A stretch of 59,570 nt of DNA, taken from NCBI GenBank assembly GCA_002338445.1, contig DDII01000020.1:1-59570 (forward strand), in the 5' to 3' direction. The number at the start of each line of letters is the position of its first letter. Within the stretch, counting starts at the first letter, position 1. This DNA comes from Cellvibrionales bacterium UBA1854. GTDB lineage: Bacteria > Pseudomonadota > Gammaproteobacteria > Pseudomonadales > Porticoccaceae. A model generated the notes under the pieces. That model saw only the letters and a list, made by a program, of their open reading frames with translations. It made no database searches and was not told the origin of the DNA. Made by a program: the position numbers and the translations under genes. Of the stretch, positions 1-10,200 are shown in pieces.

Positions 1-3
1 TAG

Positions 4-79
4 GGGTGGTTAGCTCAGATGGTAGAGCATCGCCCTTACAAGGCGAGGGTCACAGGTTCGATCCCTGTACCACCCACCA
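4..79 (+). tRNA. tRNA-Val (anticodon UAC)
   Basis: A 76-nt cloverleaf is visible. The acceptor arms GGGTGGT and ACCACCC pair perfectly, followed by discriminator A and an encoded CCA at 77-79. The anticodon stem encloses a loop with anticodon TAC, which reads GTA valine codons. The T-arm has the usual GGTTCGATCC core. It lies 22 nt upstream of tRNA-Asp, so the two are probably co-transcribed from a promoter outside the window. Confidence 0.97.
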
Positions 80-101
80 AGATAGTGAAAAGTAATATTT
101 C

Positions 102-178
102 GGACCGGTAGTTCAGCTGGTTAGAATGCCGGCCTGTCACGCCGGAGGTCGCGGGTTCGAGTCCCGTCCGGTCCGCCA
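102..178 (+). tRNA. tRNA-Asp (anticodon GUC)
   Basis: A 77-nt cloverleaf with acceptor arms GGACCGG and CCGGTCC, discriminator G and encoded CCA. The anticodon stem GCCGG/CCGGC (the 5' arm begins at the end of ATGCCGGCC) holds anticodon GTC, which reads aspartate codons. The T-loop TTCGAGT is canonical. It is the second member of a Val-Asp tRNA pair. The 190 bases that follow contain no recognisable gene. Confidence 0.97.
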
Positions 179-369
179 CTTTTTGCAATATTAATGAGCC
201 CCGCATAACTTCTGATTTTGGCTTCGTTGATTGTTTTCTTAATATTTAATCATAAAAATAGGCCTATCCAGCAGCTGTAGTTAGCCGAGACAAACTCACA
301 TAAAACCCTGATGACAATATGCGTCTCTTTAATTACCGACGATAAAAATAAAGCACCCAAGGCATTCAA

Positions 370-1668
370 ATGCGTATTAACACTGATTGGCCATTCGAAC
401 CCAACAAACTGAAATTCTATTACGGTTGGATAATCTGGGTTGCCAGTGCGCTCGGGATTCTATGCACCATACCCGGACAGACTGTCGGTATTGCTGCTTT
501 TACGGACTCTTTGATTACGGCGCTGAATATATCGCGCACTGAATTATCTATGGCATACCTTATTGGCACCATCGCTTCTTCATTTTACCTAACTTGGGCA
601 GGAAAATGGTTTGACGTACTTGGTGCGAGAATAATGATCAGCACTGCCTCCCTCTGCTTTTCACTTTCCATTGTCTACTTGAGTTTTGTAGATAACATAG
701 GTTCTCTCTTGGGCGGATCCACACTCGGAAATTTAAGCGTGATAACCCTTGGTTTTTTTCTCATCCGATTTCTTGGCCAAGGCGCTCTTACAAATTACTC
801 GAGGAATGCTCTGCTACTTTGGTTCAATGAAAAGCGCGGATTAGCGGTTGGTATGCGCACCGTTATAATTTCATTTGGTTTTTCAACTGCCCCATTATTC
901 TTGTCAAATGCCATCGAGATTGTAGGTTGGAAAGAGACACTATGGTATCTCGCGCTCATTGCGGGGGTTGGGTTTACAGCGATAGCTTTTATATTTGTTC
1001 GGGATAATCCTAAATCATGTGGGTTAGAGATGGATGGTTTGATATCAAACTATGGCATCAGAACAAAAAAAGAGGTCGAGAGTGCAACTCTCCTGCAAGC
1101 TAAAAAGAACCCCATTTTCTGGGTTTACTCCCTAAGCTTCTGCGCGCATGCAATGTTTATCACTGCAGTAATATTTCACATTACATCAATTTTTGCGGAG
1201 GCTGGAAAAAGCCCGGTCGAGGCTTTCAGCTACTTTGTTCCAGCAGCTATTTTTTCTACAACAACAAACATGGTAACAAGCTGGCTTTCCGATAAAATTA
1301 ACCTAAAACCACTACTTATCTTGATGCTATTTGTGTTCGCAGCAGGGTGCCTGGGCGTCATTAATCTTGAAAAGGAATGGGGATTCTGGCTACTAGCCTT
1401 TGGCTTCGGAACAGGAAGCGGACTTTGGGGGGTTTTAACAAATTTAACGTTTATACGATTCTTTGGTCCCAATCATATTGGCGAAATTAGTGGTTTTAGC
1501 GCTTCGCTTTCTGTCTTTGCGAGCGCAATAGGACCCGCACTATTCAGCTTAGGCTATGATTTATTTGGCAGCTACACTGCCCCAGCAAGACTAAGCTTGC
1601 TGCTAATTATGTGCCTCCTGGGCGCATCTATACTCACAAAACAAAAAGAACCCGAGCGAACTTGTTAA
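370..1668 (+). CDS. Major facilitator superfamily transporter
   Basis: The 432-residue product has about twelve hydrophobic segments separated by short loops and a longer central loop (about residues 210-240), which is the MFS layout. The segment after TM2 (GKWFDVLGARIM) resembles the MFS loop 2-3 signature, and a second partner (SDKINLKPLL) follows TM8. It would be an inner-membrane secondary carrier for a small solute. The overall look is closest to the oxalate/formate or monocarboxylate type, but the substrate cannot be read from the sequence. The start follows CAAGG by about 7 nt. It stands alone, convergent with the hydrolase-cyclase gene. Confidence 0.85.
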   Translation: MRINTDWPFEPNKLKFYYGWIIWVASALGILCTIPGQTVGIAAFTDSLITALNISRTELSMAYLIGTIASSFYLTWAGKWFDVLGARIMISTASLCFSLSIVYLSFVDNIGSLLGGSTLGNLSVITLGFFLIRFLGQGALTNYSRNALLLWFNEKRGLAVGMRTVIISFGFSTAPLFLSNAIEIVGWKETLWYLALIAGVGFTAIAFIFVRDNPKSCGLEMDGLISNYGIRTKKEVESATLLQAKKNPIFWVYSLSFCAHAMFITAVIFHITSIFAEAGKSPVEAFSYFVPAAIFSTTTNMVTSWLSDKINLKPLLILMLFVFAAGCLGVINLEKEWGFWLLAFGFGTGSGLWGVLTNLTFIRFFGPNHIGEISGFSASLSVFASAIGPALFSLGYDLFGSYTAPARLSLLLIMCLLGASILTKQKEPERTC

Positions 1669-1803
1669 CCCTCATATAATCAAACACGACGGAATCAGAT
1701 ATCTGACCTGTGGCACTGCAGGTCTAGAGTAATTTGAAAGATTACAGGGTATCGTTTTGCATCATCGACCTTCATTAACTTCGAAACTAACAGATGAACC
1801 ACT

Positions 1804-3177
1804 TCACACTTTAACTAATTTAACCTGATATAAGTTCCATTTTGCATCGAAACCTTTGAAATGATGCGCCCCAAAATCGCCAAACTCTATGCCCGAACCA
1901 AATACAAGGCTCTTTAACACCTCAGATACCAATACCTGTCCACCTTTTGCTAATGCCTGAATTCGAGCGGCAGCATTAACGTTTATACCACTAATGTCCT
2001 CATCTATCTTTTCGATTTCTCCCACATGAAGTCCGCTCCGAACCGCCAACCCAAGAGATCGAACTCCCTCGTTTATCATGCAAGCGCAATTTATCGCTCG
2101 GGATGGACCATCGAAAGTTGCTAGAATACCATCGCCCATACTCTTCACGAAAGTTCCATCAAAGCTCGCAATCTGCTCTTTACATAACCTATTAAATTCC
2201 AATATTTTTTCTTTCCATTGACTATCTCCAAGCTCAAATTGAAGCTGGGTAGAATTTACGATGTCGTTGAAAAGAACAGTCGATAAAACCCTGTTATTTT
2301 CCGCGACTGACTCCGGCGGCTGATTCTTTCCCACAAATTCTAGTATCTTTTCCATAATAAACTTCGATTCGTTCATGTAAAAAAGGTGACCAACACCATT
2401 AAGCTCAATAAATTCCGAATCCTTAATCCCATCCTCTAACTCACAAGCCCAGTCAAAAGGAACACGATTGTCATCCCTGCAGTGAAGGATGAGCGTAGGA
2501 CATTGAACATCTTTCAAAAATGGTCTTATGTCTAGCAGTGCCGTAAGGTACATCATCTCACCGATTTTCTCGGGTGATGACGAAAGACTTTCGAACTTCT
2601 GAAGTTTCGTCCTAAGATCACCGTCAACAATAACTCTGGGCGGTAATGCCGTTTTGGCAAAGTCACCATTGCCCCAATTAACCTCGTACCGACGAGTACG
2701 CCTCCGCAAAAAGAAATCAATGGACATTTTCCTAAAAAAAGTAGGTATTTTGGTGCTAAAATCAAGATCTGGAACGTGAGAAAAACCACCAAAAATAATC
2801 AAGCGATCCACTCGGTCTGGGTGCATTGCAGAAAAAAGGGCGCTCAAGGAACCTCCCTCTGAGAATCCAAATATTATCGCTTTCTGTGAGCCCACCGATT
2901 CCATAATCAAACGCAGGTCATCCATGCGCTCTTCAAGAGTCGCCGCCTTGTCAATTTTTCCGGACATTCCGTTTCCACGTTTATCGAAGGTAATCACCCT
3001 AAAAAACCTTGCGAGTTTATTTATAAACGAAGAGTAGCCTGGCATCTCATGAGAGAACTCGACATGAGACACAATCCCAGGCACGATAATGAGATCTTGG
3101 GCGGCATTTCCAAAAACCTGATATGCAAGGGTAATTTCGCCGCTTGTCAAGAACTTAGTTTCGCTATCGATATTCAT
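1804..3177 (-). CDS. Alpha/beta hydrolase fused to class III adenylate/guanylate cyclase domain
   Basis: The 457-residue protein has two domains. Residues about 15-285 form an alpha/beta hydrolase with nucleophile elbow GFSEGG (Ser106), a probable acid near Asp235/236 (HCRDDNRVP) and His264 (GVGHLF). Residues about 295-455 form a class III cyclase catalytic domain: metal-binding Asp305 (FNDIVNST) and Asp349 (MGDGILATF), and the NVNAAARI segment with Asn401 and Arg405 that stabilises the transition state. All key residues of both domains appear intact. No signal peptide or membrane segment is seen, so it is probably cytosolic. The hydrolase half may act as a sensor or as an esterase whose activity is coupled to cNMP synthesis (inference). 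Related fusions are known in actinobacteria and proteobacteria, but their ligands are mostly unknown. Confidence 0.9.
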   Translation of the reverse strand: MNIDSETKFLTSGEITLAYQVFGNAAQDLIIVPGIVSHVEFSHEMPGYSSFINKLARFFRVITFDKRGNGMSGKIDKAATLEERMDDLRLIMESVGSQKAIIFGFSEGGSLSALFSAMHPDRVDRLIIFGGFSHVPDLDFSTKIPTFFRKMSIDFFLRRRTRRYEVNWGNGDFAKTALPPRVIVDGDLRTKLQKFESLSSSPEKIGEMMYLTALLDIRPFLKDVQCPTLILHCRDDNRVPFDWACELEDGIKDSEFIELNGVGHLFYMNESKFIMEKILEFVGKNQPPESVAENNRVLSTVLFNDIVNSTQLQFELGDSQWKEKILEFNRLCKEQIASFDGTFVKSMGDGILATFDGPSRAINCACMINEGVRSLGLAVRSGLHVGEIEKIDEDISGINVNAAARIQALAKGGQVLVSEVLKSLVFGSGIEFGDFGAHHFKGFDAKWNLYQVKLVKV

Positions 3178-3343
3178 TTACAATCTCCTCAAATATCCTT
3201 AACAAAAATTGTAGCTCAGGAAAACCAAAAAGAAACATTGAAAATGACAACTTTTAGAAGCTTAATATCAATATAGTGAAAAGGATTAGTCCTTCTTAAA
3301 GCGTCAAGTGACTCAGACCCCTTACATTGAAAAGGAAACTCAC

Positions 3344-4405
3344 ATGCTGACCCGAAGAGAACCTAAGCTGGTTGTACTATTTTTTTCGATACTAATTTTT
3401 TCTGGTTCAGTGAGCTTCACTGATGCAGAAACAAACCCCAAAGAACATAGAAGTCTGGTCGAAAATACAAATTTTCATATACTCCGACTGGATGATCGGT
3501 TGGATACGATTGTTGGCGAAAAAGCGGTAGTCTCAAAGATAGCGGAAGGCTTTGTGTTTGCTGAGGGTCCCGTTTGGGATCGCAGATCACAAAGGCTCCT
3601 TTTTTCTGACGTACGAGATAATAAGATTTACGAACTCAAAGATAATGTGCTCAACAAATTTTTAGATCCGGTTTTTGAAGGAGAAATGCCGAATGGAATG
3701 AGAAACGTCAGTGCTAATGGACTGACGTTCAACGCCAATGGGGACTTAGTGATCGCTGAACATGGCAATCGAAGAGTTTCGAGCATTTCGATTAATGGTA
3801 AAAAAAGTGTCCTTGCCTCAAAAAAAGATGGTCGTCGCTTTAACAGCCCAAACGACCTGGTATATGACTCTCGGGGGAATCTTTACTTTACCGACCCACC
3901 CTATGGCCTTGAAGGATATGATACATCAAAAATTAAGGAGATACCTTATAACGGGATTTATAAGTTTACGAATGAGGGTAATGTTTTTTTGCTAAATAGT
4001 GAACTTACTCGCCCTAACGGGATAGCGCTGTCACCAGATGAAAACACCATTTATGTTGCAAACTCTGATAAAGAAAATAAGGTTATCATGAGGTATACTC
4101 TCACGGATAATTATATTACTGATTCAGAGATATTTTTTGATGCAAATCACCTCGAATCGCCCGGCGTCCCGGATGGTTTAAAAGTGGACTACTTTGGTAA
4201 TGTATTTGCAACAGGTCCAGGAGGCGTATTAGTGCTTTCTCCAGAGGGAGATCACCTTGGGACAATTCGCACCGGCGAGATAACTGCAAACGTGGCCTGG
4301 GGCCAACCTCAAGGTGATCATAGGTGTAGCAGCAACACATTAATCATGACTGCAAGTACAAGTATTTACAGTTGTGAACTGCGCACGAAGGGCTGCGTTC
4401 CATAG
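3344..4405 (+). CDS. Exported SMP-30/gluconolactonase-family lactonase
   Basis: A 353-residue protein of the SMP-30/gluconolactonase/LRE-like family, a six-bladed propeller that hydrolyses sugar lactones with a divalent metal. Likely metal and catalytic residues are visible: Glu75 (FAEGPVWD), Asn170 (NSPNDLVYD), Asn225 (RPNGIALSP) and Asp277 (VPDGLKVD). Residues 1-28 form a Sec-type signal peptide, so the enzyme is periplasmic. I chose ATG 3344 because AAGGAA precedes it by about 8 nt and the signal peptide begins there; an upstream in-frame GTG at 3308 is less convincing. It is 18 nt from the oxidoreductase gene and probably co-transcribed with it. The true lactone substrate is unknown. Confidence 0.88.
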   Translation: MLTRREPKLVVLFFSILIFSGSVSFTDAETNPKEHRSLVENTNFHILRLDDRLDTIVGEKAVVSKIAEGFVFAEGPVWDRRSQRLLFSDVRDNKIYELKDNVLNKFLDPVFEGEMPNGMRNVSANGLTFNANGDLVIAEHGNRRVSSISINGKKSVLASKKDGRRFNSPNDLVYDSRGNLYFTDPPYGLEGYDTSKIKEIPYNGIYKFTNEGNVFLLNSELTRPNGIALSPDENTIYVANSDKENKVIMRYTLTDNYITDSEIFFDANHLESPGVPDGLKVDYFGNVFATGPGGVLVLSPEGDHLGTIRTGEITANVAWGQPQGDHRCSSNTLIMTASTSIYSCELRTKGCVP

Positions 4406-4423
4406 ATTTCGAACGAGGAAGAG

Positions 4424-5548
4424 ATGTCCAAATTAAATCGAAGAACATTCGTAAAGCAAAGCACACTTGCAGCCACTTCCATCTTTGGGTCGGAGGCCTC
4501 AATAGCCGCCGTCTGGTCTAAACGCGTTCAAAATCTAGCAAAACCAGATCCTGTGAAGATCGCCATTCTAGGACTCGGGAGCTATGCCACGAACTGGCTA
4601 GCGCCTGCAATCCGACAAGCGGAATATGCTAAATTAACGGGAATTATTTCAGGATCACCACAAAAATATCCAAGTTGGCAGGAGAAATACCAGATACCCG
4701 ATGCAAACATTTACAGCTACGATAACCTTGAGCATATAGCTAATAATTCCGAGATAGAATGTGTGTATGTCGTCACACCACCCGGTAATCATGCCGAGTT
4801 TGCAATAAGGTGTTTGAATGCTGGGAAGCATGTAATTTGTGAAAAACCCATGGCACGCAGTGAAAATGAGTGTTCATTAATGATCCAAACAGCCGAGAGC
4901 GTCCAGAGAAGCCTTCAAATCGGATACAGGTTATATTGGGATCCCTACACGGTAACATTTATAAATTCTATGAGAGACAAGGAATTTGGGGGCTGGCGGA
5001 CAATGGAGACCGGATTCTCATCTCGGCCTGACGATTCTAATTTCTTAAGGAAAAAATGGAGGATAGATCGGGCAATGTCGCTAGGGGGGGGGCTAGGTGA
5101 ATTGGGGGTATACTGTGTCCAGTCCGCGTTTTACCTTGCCCAAGATTACCCTACTTTTGTCGAGGCAAGAAGCTGGACAAGAAGAACCAACATCTTCAAA
5201 GAGGTCCCAGAACACTGGGAATGGGAATTAACTTGGCCTGATGGACGAAAGTCACATCATAATTCTGGATGGGGAGAGTACAGTCACTTCATTAATATGA
5301 AGACAAGGGATGGGTCCATGAGGCTTGAACCCGCTTATAGCTATTCAGGAAATAAGGGTTACACCCCAAAAGGCCAGTTGATATTACAAAATATCTTTCA
5401 ACAAAAATTGCAGATAGATGGCCAGTGCCTGGCTATCAGAAACCGCCGACCAAACATCACCTCCGGAGAGATGGGGAGGAGAGACATCAGAATCATTTCA
5501 GCGATAATGAGGTCAGCAGAATTAAGCGAACCTATTCCACTAACCTAA
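4424..5548 (+). CDS. Tat-exported Gfo/Idh/MocA family oxidoreductase (glucose-fructose oxidoreductase-like)
   Basis: A 374-residue NAD(P)-dependent oxidoreductase. The N-terminus carries a twin-arginine signal (Arg6-Arg7, NRRTFVKQ) followed by a hydrophobic stretch. A Rossmann nucleotide site sits at residues 44-56 (GLGSYAT). The family Glu-Lys-Pro motif is at 140-142 (CEKPMA) and a GG-LGELGVY segment lies in the second domain, as in glucose-fructose oxidoreductases (GFOR). Exported members of this family keep tightly bound NADP and are folded before export by Tat, and tatABC lies in this window. Next to a periplasmic lactonase it would oxidise a sugar to its lactone in the periplasm (inference from Zymomonas GFOR and gluconolactonase). 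A GAGGAAGAG ribosome site precedes the ATG. Confidence 0.85.
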   Translation: MSKLNRRTFVKQSTLAATSIFGSEASIAAVWSKRVQNLAKPDPVKIAILGLGSYATNWLAPAIRQAEYAKLTGIISGSPQKYPSWQEKYQIPDANIYSYDNLEHIANNSEIECVYVVTPPGNHAEFAIRCLNAGKHVICEKPMARSENECSLMIQTAESVQRSLQIGYRLYWDPYTVTFINSMRDKEFGGWRTMETGFSSRPDDSNFLRKKWRIDRAMSLGGGLGELGVYCVQSAFYLAQDYPTFVEARSWTRRTNIFKEVPEHWEWELTWPDGRKSHHNSGWGEYSHFINMKTRDGSMRLEPAYSYSGNKGYTPKGQLILQNIFQQKLQIDGQCLAIRNRRPNITSGEMGRRDIRIISAIMRSAELSEPIPLT

Positions 5549-5560
5549 GTTCAAGCACCA

Positions 5561-5923
5561 ATGAATATTAAACTTCATAATCAAGCAAAGTTACTCGTAA
5601 AACTTACCCTTATTTCTGTCCTAGCGGGCACAGCAACGTGTCATGGAAGCGATACCAACTACATAATTATCGATGTAAGATCTAAGGAAGAATGGGAGAA
5701 CGGTCATCTCAAAGACGCAAAACATTTACCACTTGGTATTCTCGAGGATCAGATTAAAAGTTTAGTGCCAAACTTACAAAATACGATATACCTATACTGT
5801 CGAAGCGGAAATAGGTCAGGAAAAGCATTACAAATCATGAACCGACTCGGCTATCAACATACCAAAAACTTGGGTAGCCTCAATGAAGCCAGTTATTTTC
5901 TCAGAAAGGCAATACAGAAATAA
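5561..5923 (+). CDS. Periplasmic single-domain rhodanese
   Basis: A 120-residue protein with a signal peptide (about residues 1-30) followed by one rhodanese domain. The domain holds the IDVRSKEEW entry motif at about 37-45 and an active-site loop CRSGNRSG with Cys80, so it should be catalytically competent for sulfane-sulfur transfer. It resembles the PspE/GlpE size class. It begins 12 nt after the oxidoreductase stop and is probably the last gene of the lactonase-oxidoreductase-rhodanese group. Its physiological sulfur donor and acceptor cannot be deduced. Confidence 0.87.
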   Translation: MNIKLHNQAKLLVKLTLISVLAGTATCHGSDTNYIIIDVRSKEEWENGHLKDAKHLPLGILEDQIKSLVPNLQNTIYLYCRSGNRSGKALQIMNRLGYQHTKNLGSLNEASYFLRKAIQK

Positions 5924-6040
5924 TTGAAAAATGGGAATTAATTTTAGACTTCGAGGATACAAATCAGGTAAAAGCTCTCCTTCGTAATAAGGAACGTAAA
6001 TAATTACAACGTGTCTGAATCTGACTCGGGGGAATAACTT

Positions 6041-7225
6041 TTGAAAAGCAAGCTTCTCGCCATCGTAATTTTAATTGGTTCGATTGCAATTGGATTCTAT
6101 ATGAATTCTCTCCGAGGAGCTCCTCCAAAGGTGCCTGCACCAGAGCCAGCAATTGCTGTAAAAACTCAAAAACTTTATAAAAGAGATGTGGAATTGTCCA
6201 TAATTACTCATGGCACAGTGCAGCCCAGCACTCGCACAACACTCATATCAGAGGTTACAGGAACCGTTGTGCGGATATCGGACCAATTTGTTGTCGGAGG
6301 GATATTTGTCAAAGGTGATACTCTCATGCAGCTTGATACCGCTGATTATGATGTCGCTCTGCAAAGAGCAAAAGCAAAGCTAATCAGTGCCCAAGCTCAA
6401 TTAGAGCTCGAACATGCTAGGGTATTCCAAGCTAAAAAAGAATGGGAAATCACCGGTCGTCCGAATAGCGAAGCACCTCCACTAGCACTCCGGCAGCCGT
6501 TTCTTCTGGAAGCTCAAGCAAATATCCTCGAGGCAGAGGCAGAAGTGAAATACGCTACCATCAAGTTAAATCAAACCACTGTACGAGCCCCTTATTCAGG
6601 CATGGTTTCACGCAAACTGGTGGGTATGGGGCAATATGTGACGCAAGGTTCACCGGTTGCCGAGCTGTTCGCAACAGATTTTTCGGAGGTAAGGTTGCCC
6701 CTTACTGATAGAGACCTGTCCACCATGGGTAATATCACAGAGGGTATCATCTCCAAGCGCAGTGTTGTGGAACTCCGCGGTTCCATAAACGGAGTCAATG
6801 CACAATGGAGCGGTCAAATAGTGAGGTCTGAGGGTGTTGTGGATCAATCCAACCGCGCTCAATACATAGTGGTTCAGGTTGACGACCCCTATAACCTCAA
6901 ATCACAAAATAATAAGTCTAACTCGAGCCCGTTATTGGTTGGTACATTTGTTGAAGCTACACTTCCAGGTAAATTATTGAAGGAGGTATTTTTGTTGCCG
7001 GCAGGAGGTCTTCGAAAAAATACTCAGGTCGCGATCGTAGATTCTAATCACAGGTTAAGATTGAACCCAGTATCGATAACGTTTAGCGACGATAACTACT
7101 TTTATGTGAACTCAGGTCTAGAGGAGGGTGCTGAAGTAATCATAAGTGCACTTGGAATGCCGATTGAGGGTCTAAAAGTGTCCGTTACAAATAGGTCACC
7201 GTCAAATTTTGGAGACTATGAATGA
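6041..7225 (+). CDS. RND efflux periplasmic adaptor (membrane fusion protein)
   Basis: A 394-residue HlyD/AcrA-type adaptor. It has an N-terminal membrane anchor (residues about 3-22), a lipoyl/barrel-sandwich half (TRTTLISEVTGTVV), a predicted alpha-helical hairpin (about 95-165, rich in Ala, Gln and Glu), the second lipoyl half (TTVRAPYSGMVSRK) and beta-barrel domains. It would connect the inner-membrane RND pump to an outer-membrane channel. The start is TTG at 6041, supported by GGGGGA about 8 nt upstream. Its stop overlaps the pump start (ATGA), which indicates translational coupling. No outer-membrane factor gene is adjacent, so the pump probably borrows a TolC-like channel from elsewhere. 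Confidence 0.92.
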   Translation: MKSKLLAIVILIGSIAIGFYMNSLRGAPPKVPAPEPAIAVKTQKLYKRDVELSIITHGTVQPSTRTTLISEVTGTVVRISDQFVVGGIFVKGDTLMQLDTADYDVALQRAKAKLISAQAQLELEHARVFQAKKEWEITGRPNSEAPPLALRQPFLLEAQANILEAEAEVKYATIKLNQTTVRAPYSGMVSRKLVGMGQYVTQGSPVAELFATDFSEVRLPLTDRDLSTMGNITEGIISKRSVVELRGSINGVNAQWSGQIVRSEGVVDQSNRAQYIVVQVDDPYNLKSQNNKSNSSPLLVGTFVEATLPGKLLKEVFLLPAGGLRKNTQVAIVDSNHRLRLNPVSITFSDDNYFYVNSGLEEGAEVIISALGMPIEGLKVSVTNRSPSNFGDYE

Positions 7226-10200
7226 TCAAAAATGGCGGCCTCATAAACTGGTTTGCTCGTAACGCAGTTGCTGCGAATTTGATCATGATCTTGGTTTTTT
7301 TAGCTGGGGCTCTGTCGCTGTCGAATGTAAGTAAGGAGATGTTCCCCCGATCCGACACCAATATGATCACTGTGAGAGCTTCCTACCCGGGTGCTGCTCC
7401 AGTAGAGGTCGAAAAGGGTGTCATCCTACCAATCGAGTCGGCATTGGAGGGTCTTCAGGGGATTAAAAAAATCTGGTCTAATGCAAGTCGAGATTTTGCT
7501 TTAATCACCCTTGAAACTGAGCCGAATCAAAATGTCAACGAAATAATGTCGCTCACGGAGGGAAGGATAGATGGGATCGTAAACTTTCCTTCAGACATGG
7601 AAAGGCCTCAGATTCAACGAGTCTTGAAAAATTTCTGGGCTGTGGGTCTTTCGGTGCATGGCAACATGACTCAACAGGAGAAAAAGATACTTGGCGAAGA
7701 GATCTATGATGAACTGTTACAGCTACCTGAAATAAAAGAATTACAACTCTGGGGTGCGGGAAAGCACGAAATTTCAATCGAGGTGGATGAAGCGAGATTG
7801 AGAGCTTTTAGCTTAACCCTACAAGAAGTTGCGGATGCCGTCCGAGCATCATCCCTTGATCTGCCTGCAGGGATAATCAGAACCGATAACGGTAATGTTC
7901 AGCTAAGGACCGAGGGGAAATCCTACTTCGGCGAAGATTTTGAAAAAATAGTGATTCGCGGCGCAAACGACGGTAGCGAGCTTACAATAGCCGATGTTGC
8001 TGATGTTAAAGATGGGTTCATGGAAGAGAACACAGATAATCGCTTTGATCGAGCCAGCTCCTTCACTTTGGGTATTTTCTCCCTAGAGGGCCAAAATCTC
8101 CTGAAAATCAGTGAGCAAGTGCAACTTTACGCAGAAGAAAAACGAAAAACATTACCAAATGGCCTTAAGATGAGTGTACATAATGATGAAGCATATCACC
8201 TCAACGGTAGGCTTCAAATGATGTCCGAAAACTTATTTTTGGGAAGTATCCTTGTTGCCATAGTCTTGGCATTATTCCTTAACTTGAAGATTGCGATGTG
8301 GGTCATGGTAGGCATTCCACTGAGTTTTGCCGGTGCTTTTTGGCTGATGCCTCTTGGAGGAGTCACTGTAAATGTGATGAGTTTATTTGCCTTTATCATG
8401 GTCCTCGGAATAGTTGTTGATGATGCAATAATCATTGGTGAAAGCGTTTACCGTGAAATTACTGATGATTACAAAAAGAAAAAGGCTGAGGGAGAACTTC
8501 ACCTTAACCAGTATACTGCCTCGATAGAGACTGTGGTCAGCGGTACCCACAGAGTCGCCATTCCCTCCACGATAGGCCTTTTAACAACAATGGCGGCATT
8601 TTTACCGTTAATGTTTTTAGGTGGAACCTTTGACGGCATCTCCAGGACCATTTCAATAGTGGTACTTTTGTGCCTAACTTTCTCACTGATCGAGTCAAAG
8701 TTAATACTTCCCTCCCACCTTGTTGGACTGAGATTGGACAAAGAAAGTGGTTCACTTCTATCTCCGTTATATTCCTGTCAGCAATGGGTTTCGAATACGC
8801 TCTATCGTTTTATTGATGGTGTATATGAGCCCATACTCCGGAGCGCACTTAACCACCGTTATGTGACGCTCGCAAGCTTCCTCGGCACATTAATATTAAT
8901 TGTTAGCGTAATCACAAGTGGAATTGCAAAATTTGAGTTCTTTCCCAATGTCCCCGGAGATGACGTGCGCGCAGAAATCACTATGCATGATGGAGCCTCT
9001 CGAGAGAGTATTTCAGAAACAATCAACATCGTTGAAAATGCGATTTACACAGTAAACGAGAACTATTTATTGAATAACCCGAGCTCTGTCGGCCTCATAG
9101 AGCATGTATCTTTTCATGTAAAAGATGATTCTGAGATAGTTTTTCGACTTGCATTGACCAAGTCAGAATTTCGCGAAATTACCGCAAACGACGTTGAGAG
9201 ATTGTGGCGCGATGAAGTGGGACTCCTACCAGACGTCCGAAAGCAAAGATACATGGCCAGTGAGGGTCCTGCTGGACCTAAAATCTCCCTTTCTCTCTCT
9301 GGTCCAGATCCTGATGAACTCTCACTTGCCGGTATTGAACTTCAAGAGTATTTAACACAGTTTCAGGGGGTGTACGATATATATAACTCTCAGGGTTCAG
9401 GTAATAAGGAGCTCTTGATCACTTTAAAACCCTCTGCGTCTCAAGTTGGCGTCCGTCTAGTGGATATTGCGCGGCAAGTGAGGCAGGCATTCCACGGAGA
9501 AGAGGCACAACGAATCCAACGTGATTCTGAAACGATAAACGTGATGGTACGTTTTCCGTATGCTGACCGTCGCTCCATTGCATCTCTTGAGAATATGTTG
9601 ATTCGCACGAGTAACGGAGAGTCTATTGCGATAGGAGAAGTTGCAAACATACAGATGGGGCTTGGGGTAACCGAAATTAGTCGCCTGGATCGTAAACGCA
9701 CAATTACTATTACCGCGGAGGTGCTCGAAAACAAGATCGAGAGCGGTGATGTAGTGCGTGACGTTAAGGCATCATTCGTCCCGATGTTATTGGAGAAGCA
9801 TCCAAGCGTTGAGTTTCGTCTTACCGGAGGTACAAAAGAGCAAAACGACTACTACTCAAAAATGATCATAAGTGGTCTAACTTCTTTAGTGCTTATGTAT
9901 GGACTGCTTGCTGTACCATTAAAATCATATCTTCAGCCGGTACTAATCATGTCAGTAATACCATTTGGTTTCGTCGGCGCCGCGATGGGTCATATGCTCT
10001 TGGGTGTAACTATGAATATGCTATCGATTATTGGAATAATGGCTCTTGCTGGCGTCGTAGTGAATGATAGTTTAATAATGGTGGACTTCGCTAATCGACA
10101 ACGTGCCGACGGCCTGACTCCAAATAATTCAATCATAGCTGCCGGCAAGAAACGCTTCCGAGCGATCCTCCTCACTACACTTACTACCTTTGTTGGATTG

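Noticed and set aside
1..180. tRNA pair considered as a possible integration site for a mobile element.
   Set aside because: No integrase gene and no repeat of a tRNA 3' end was noticed in the downstream genes; the neighbourhood gives no other sign of integration.
1705..1724. Perfect 6-bp inverted repeat GACCTG/CAGGTC between the convergent MFS and hydrolase-cyclase genes.
   Set aside because: The stem is short, the loop is 8 nt and no T-tract follows on either strand, so it is not a convincing terminator.
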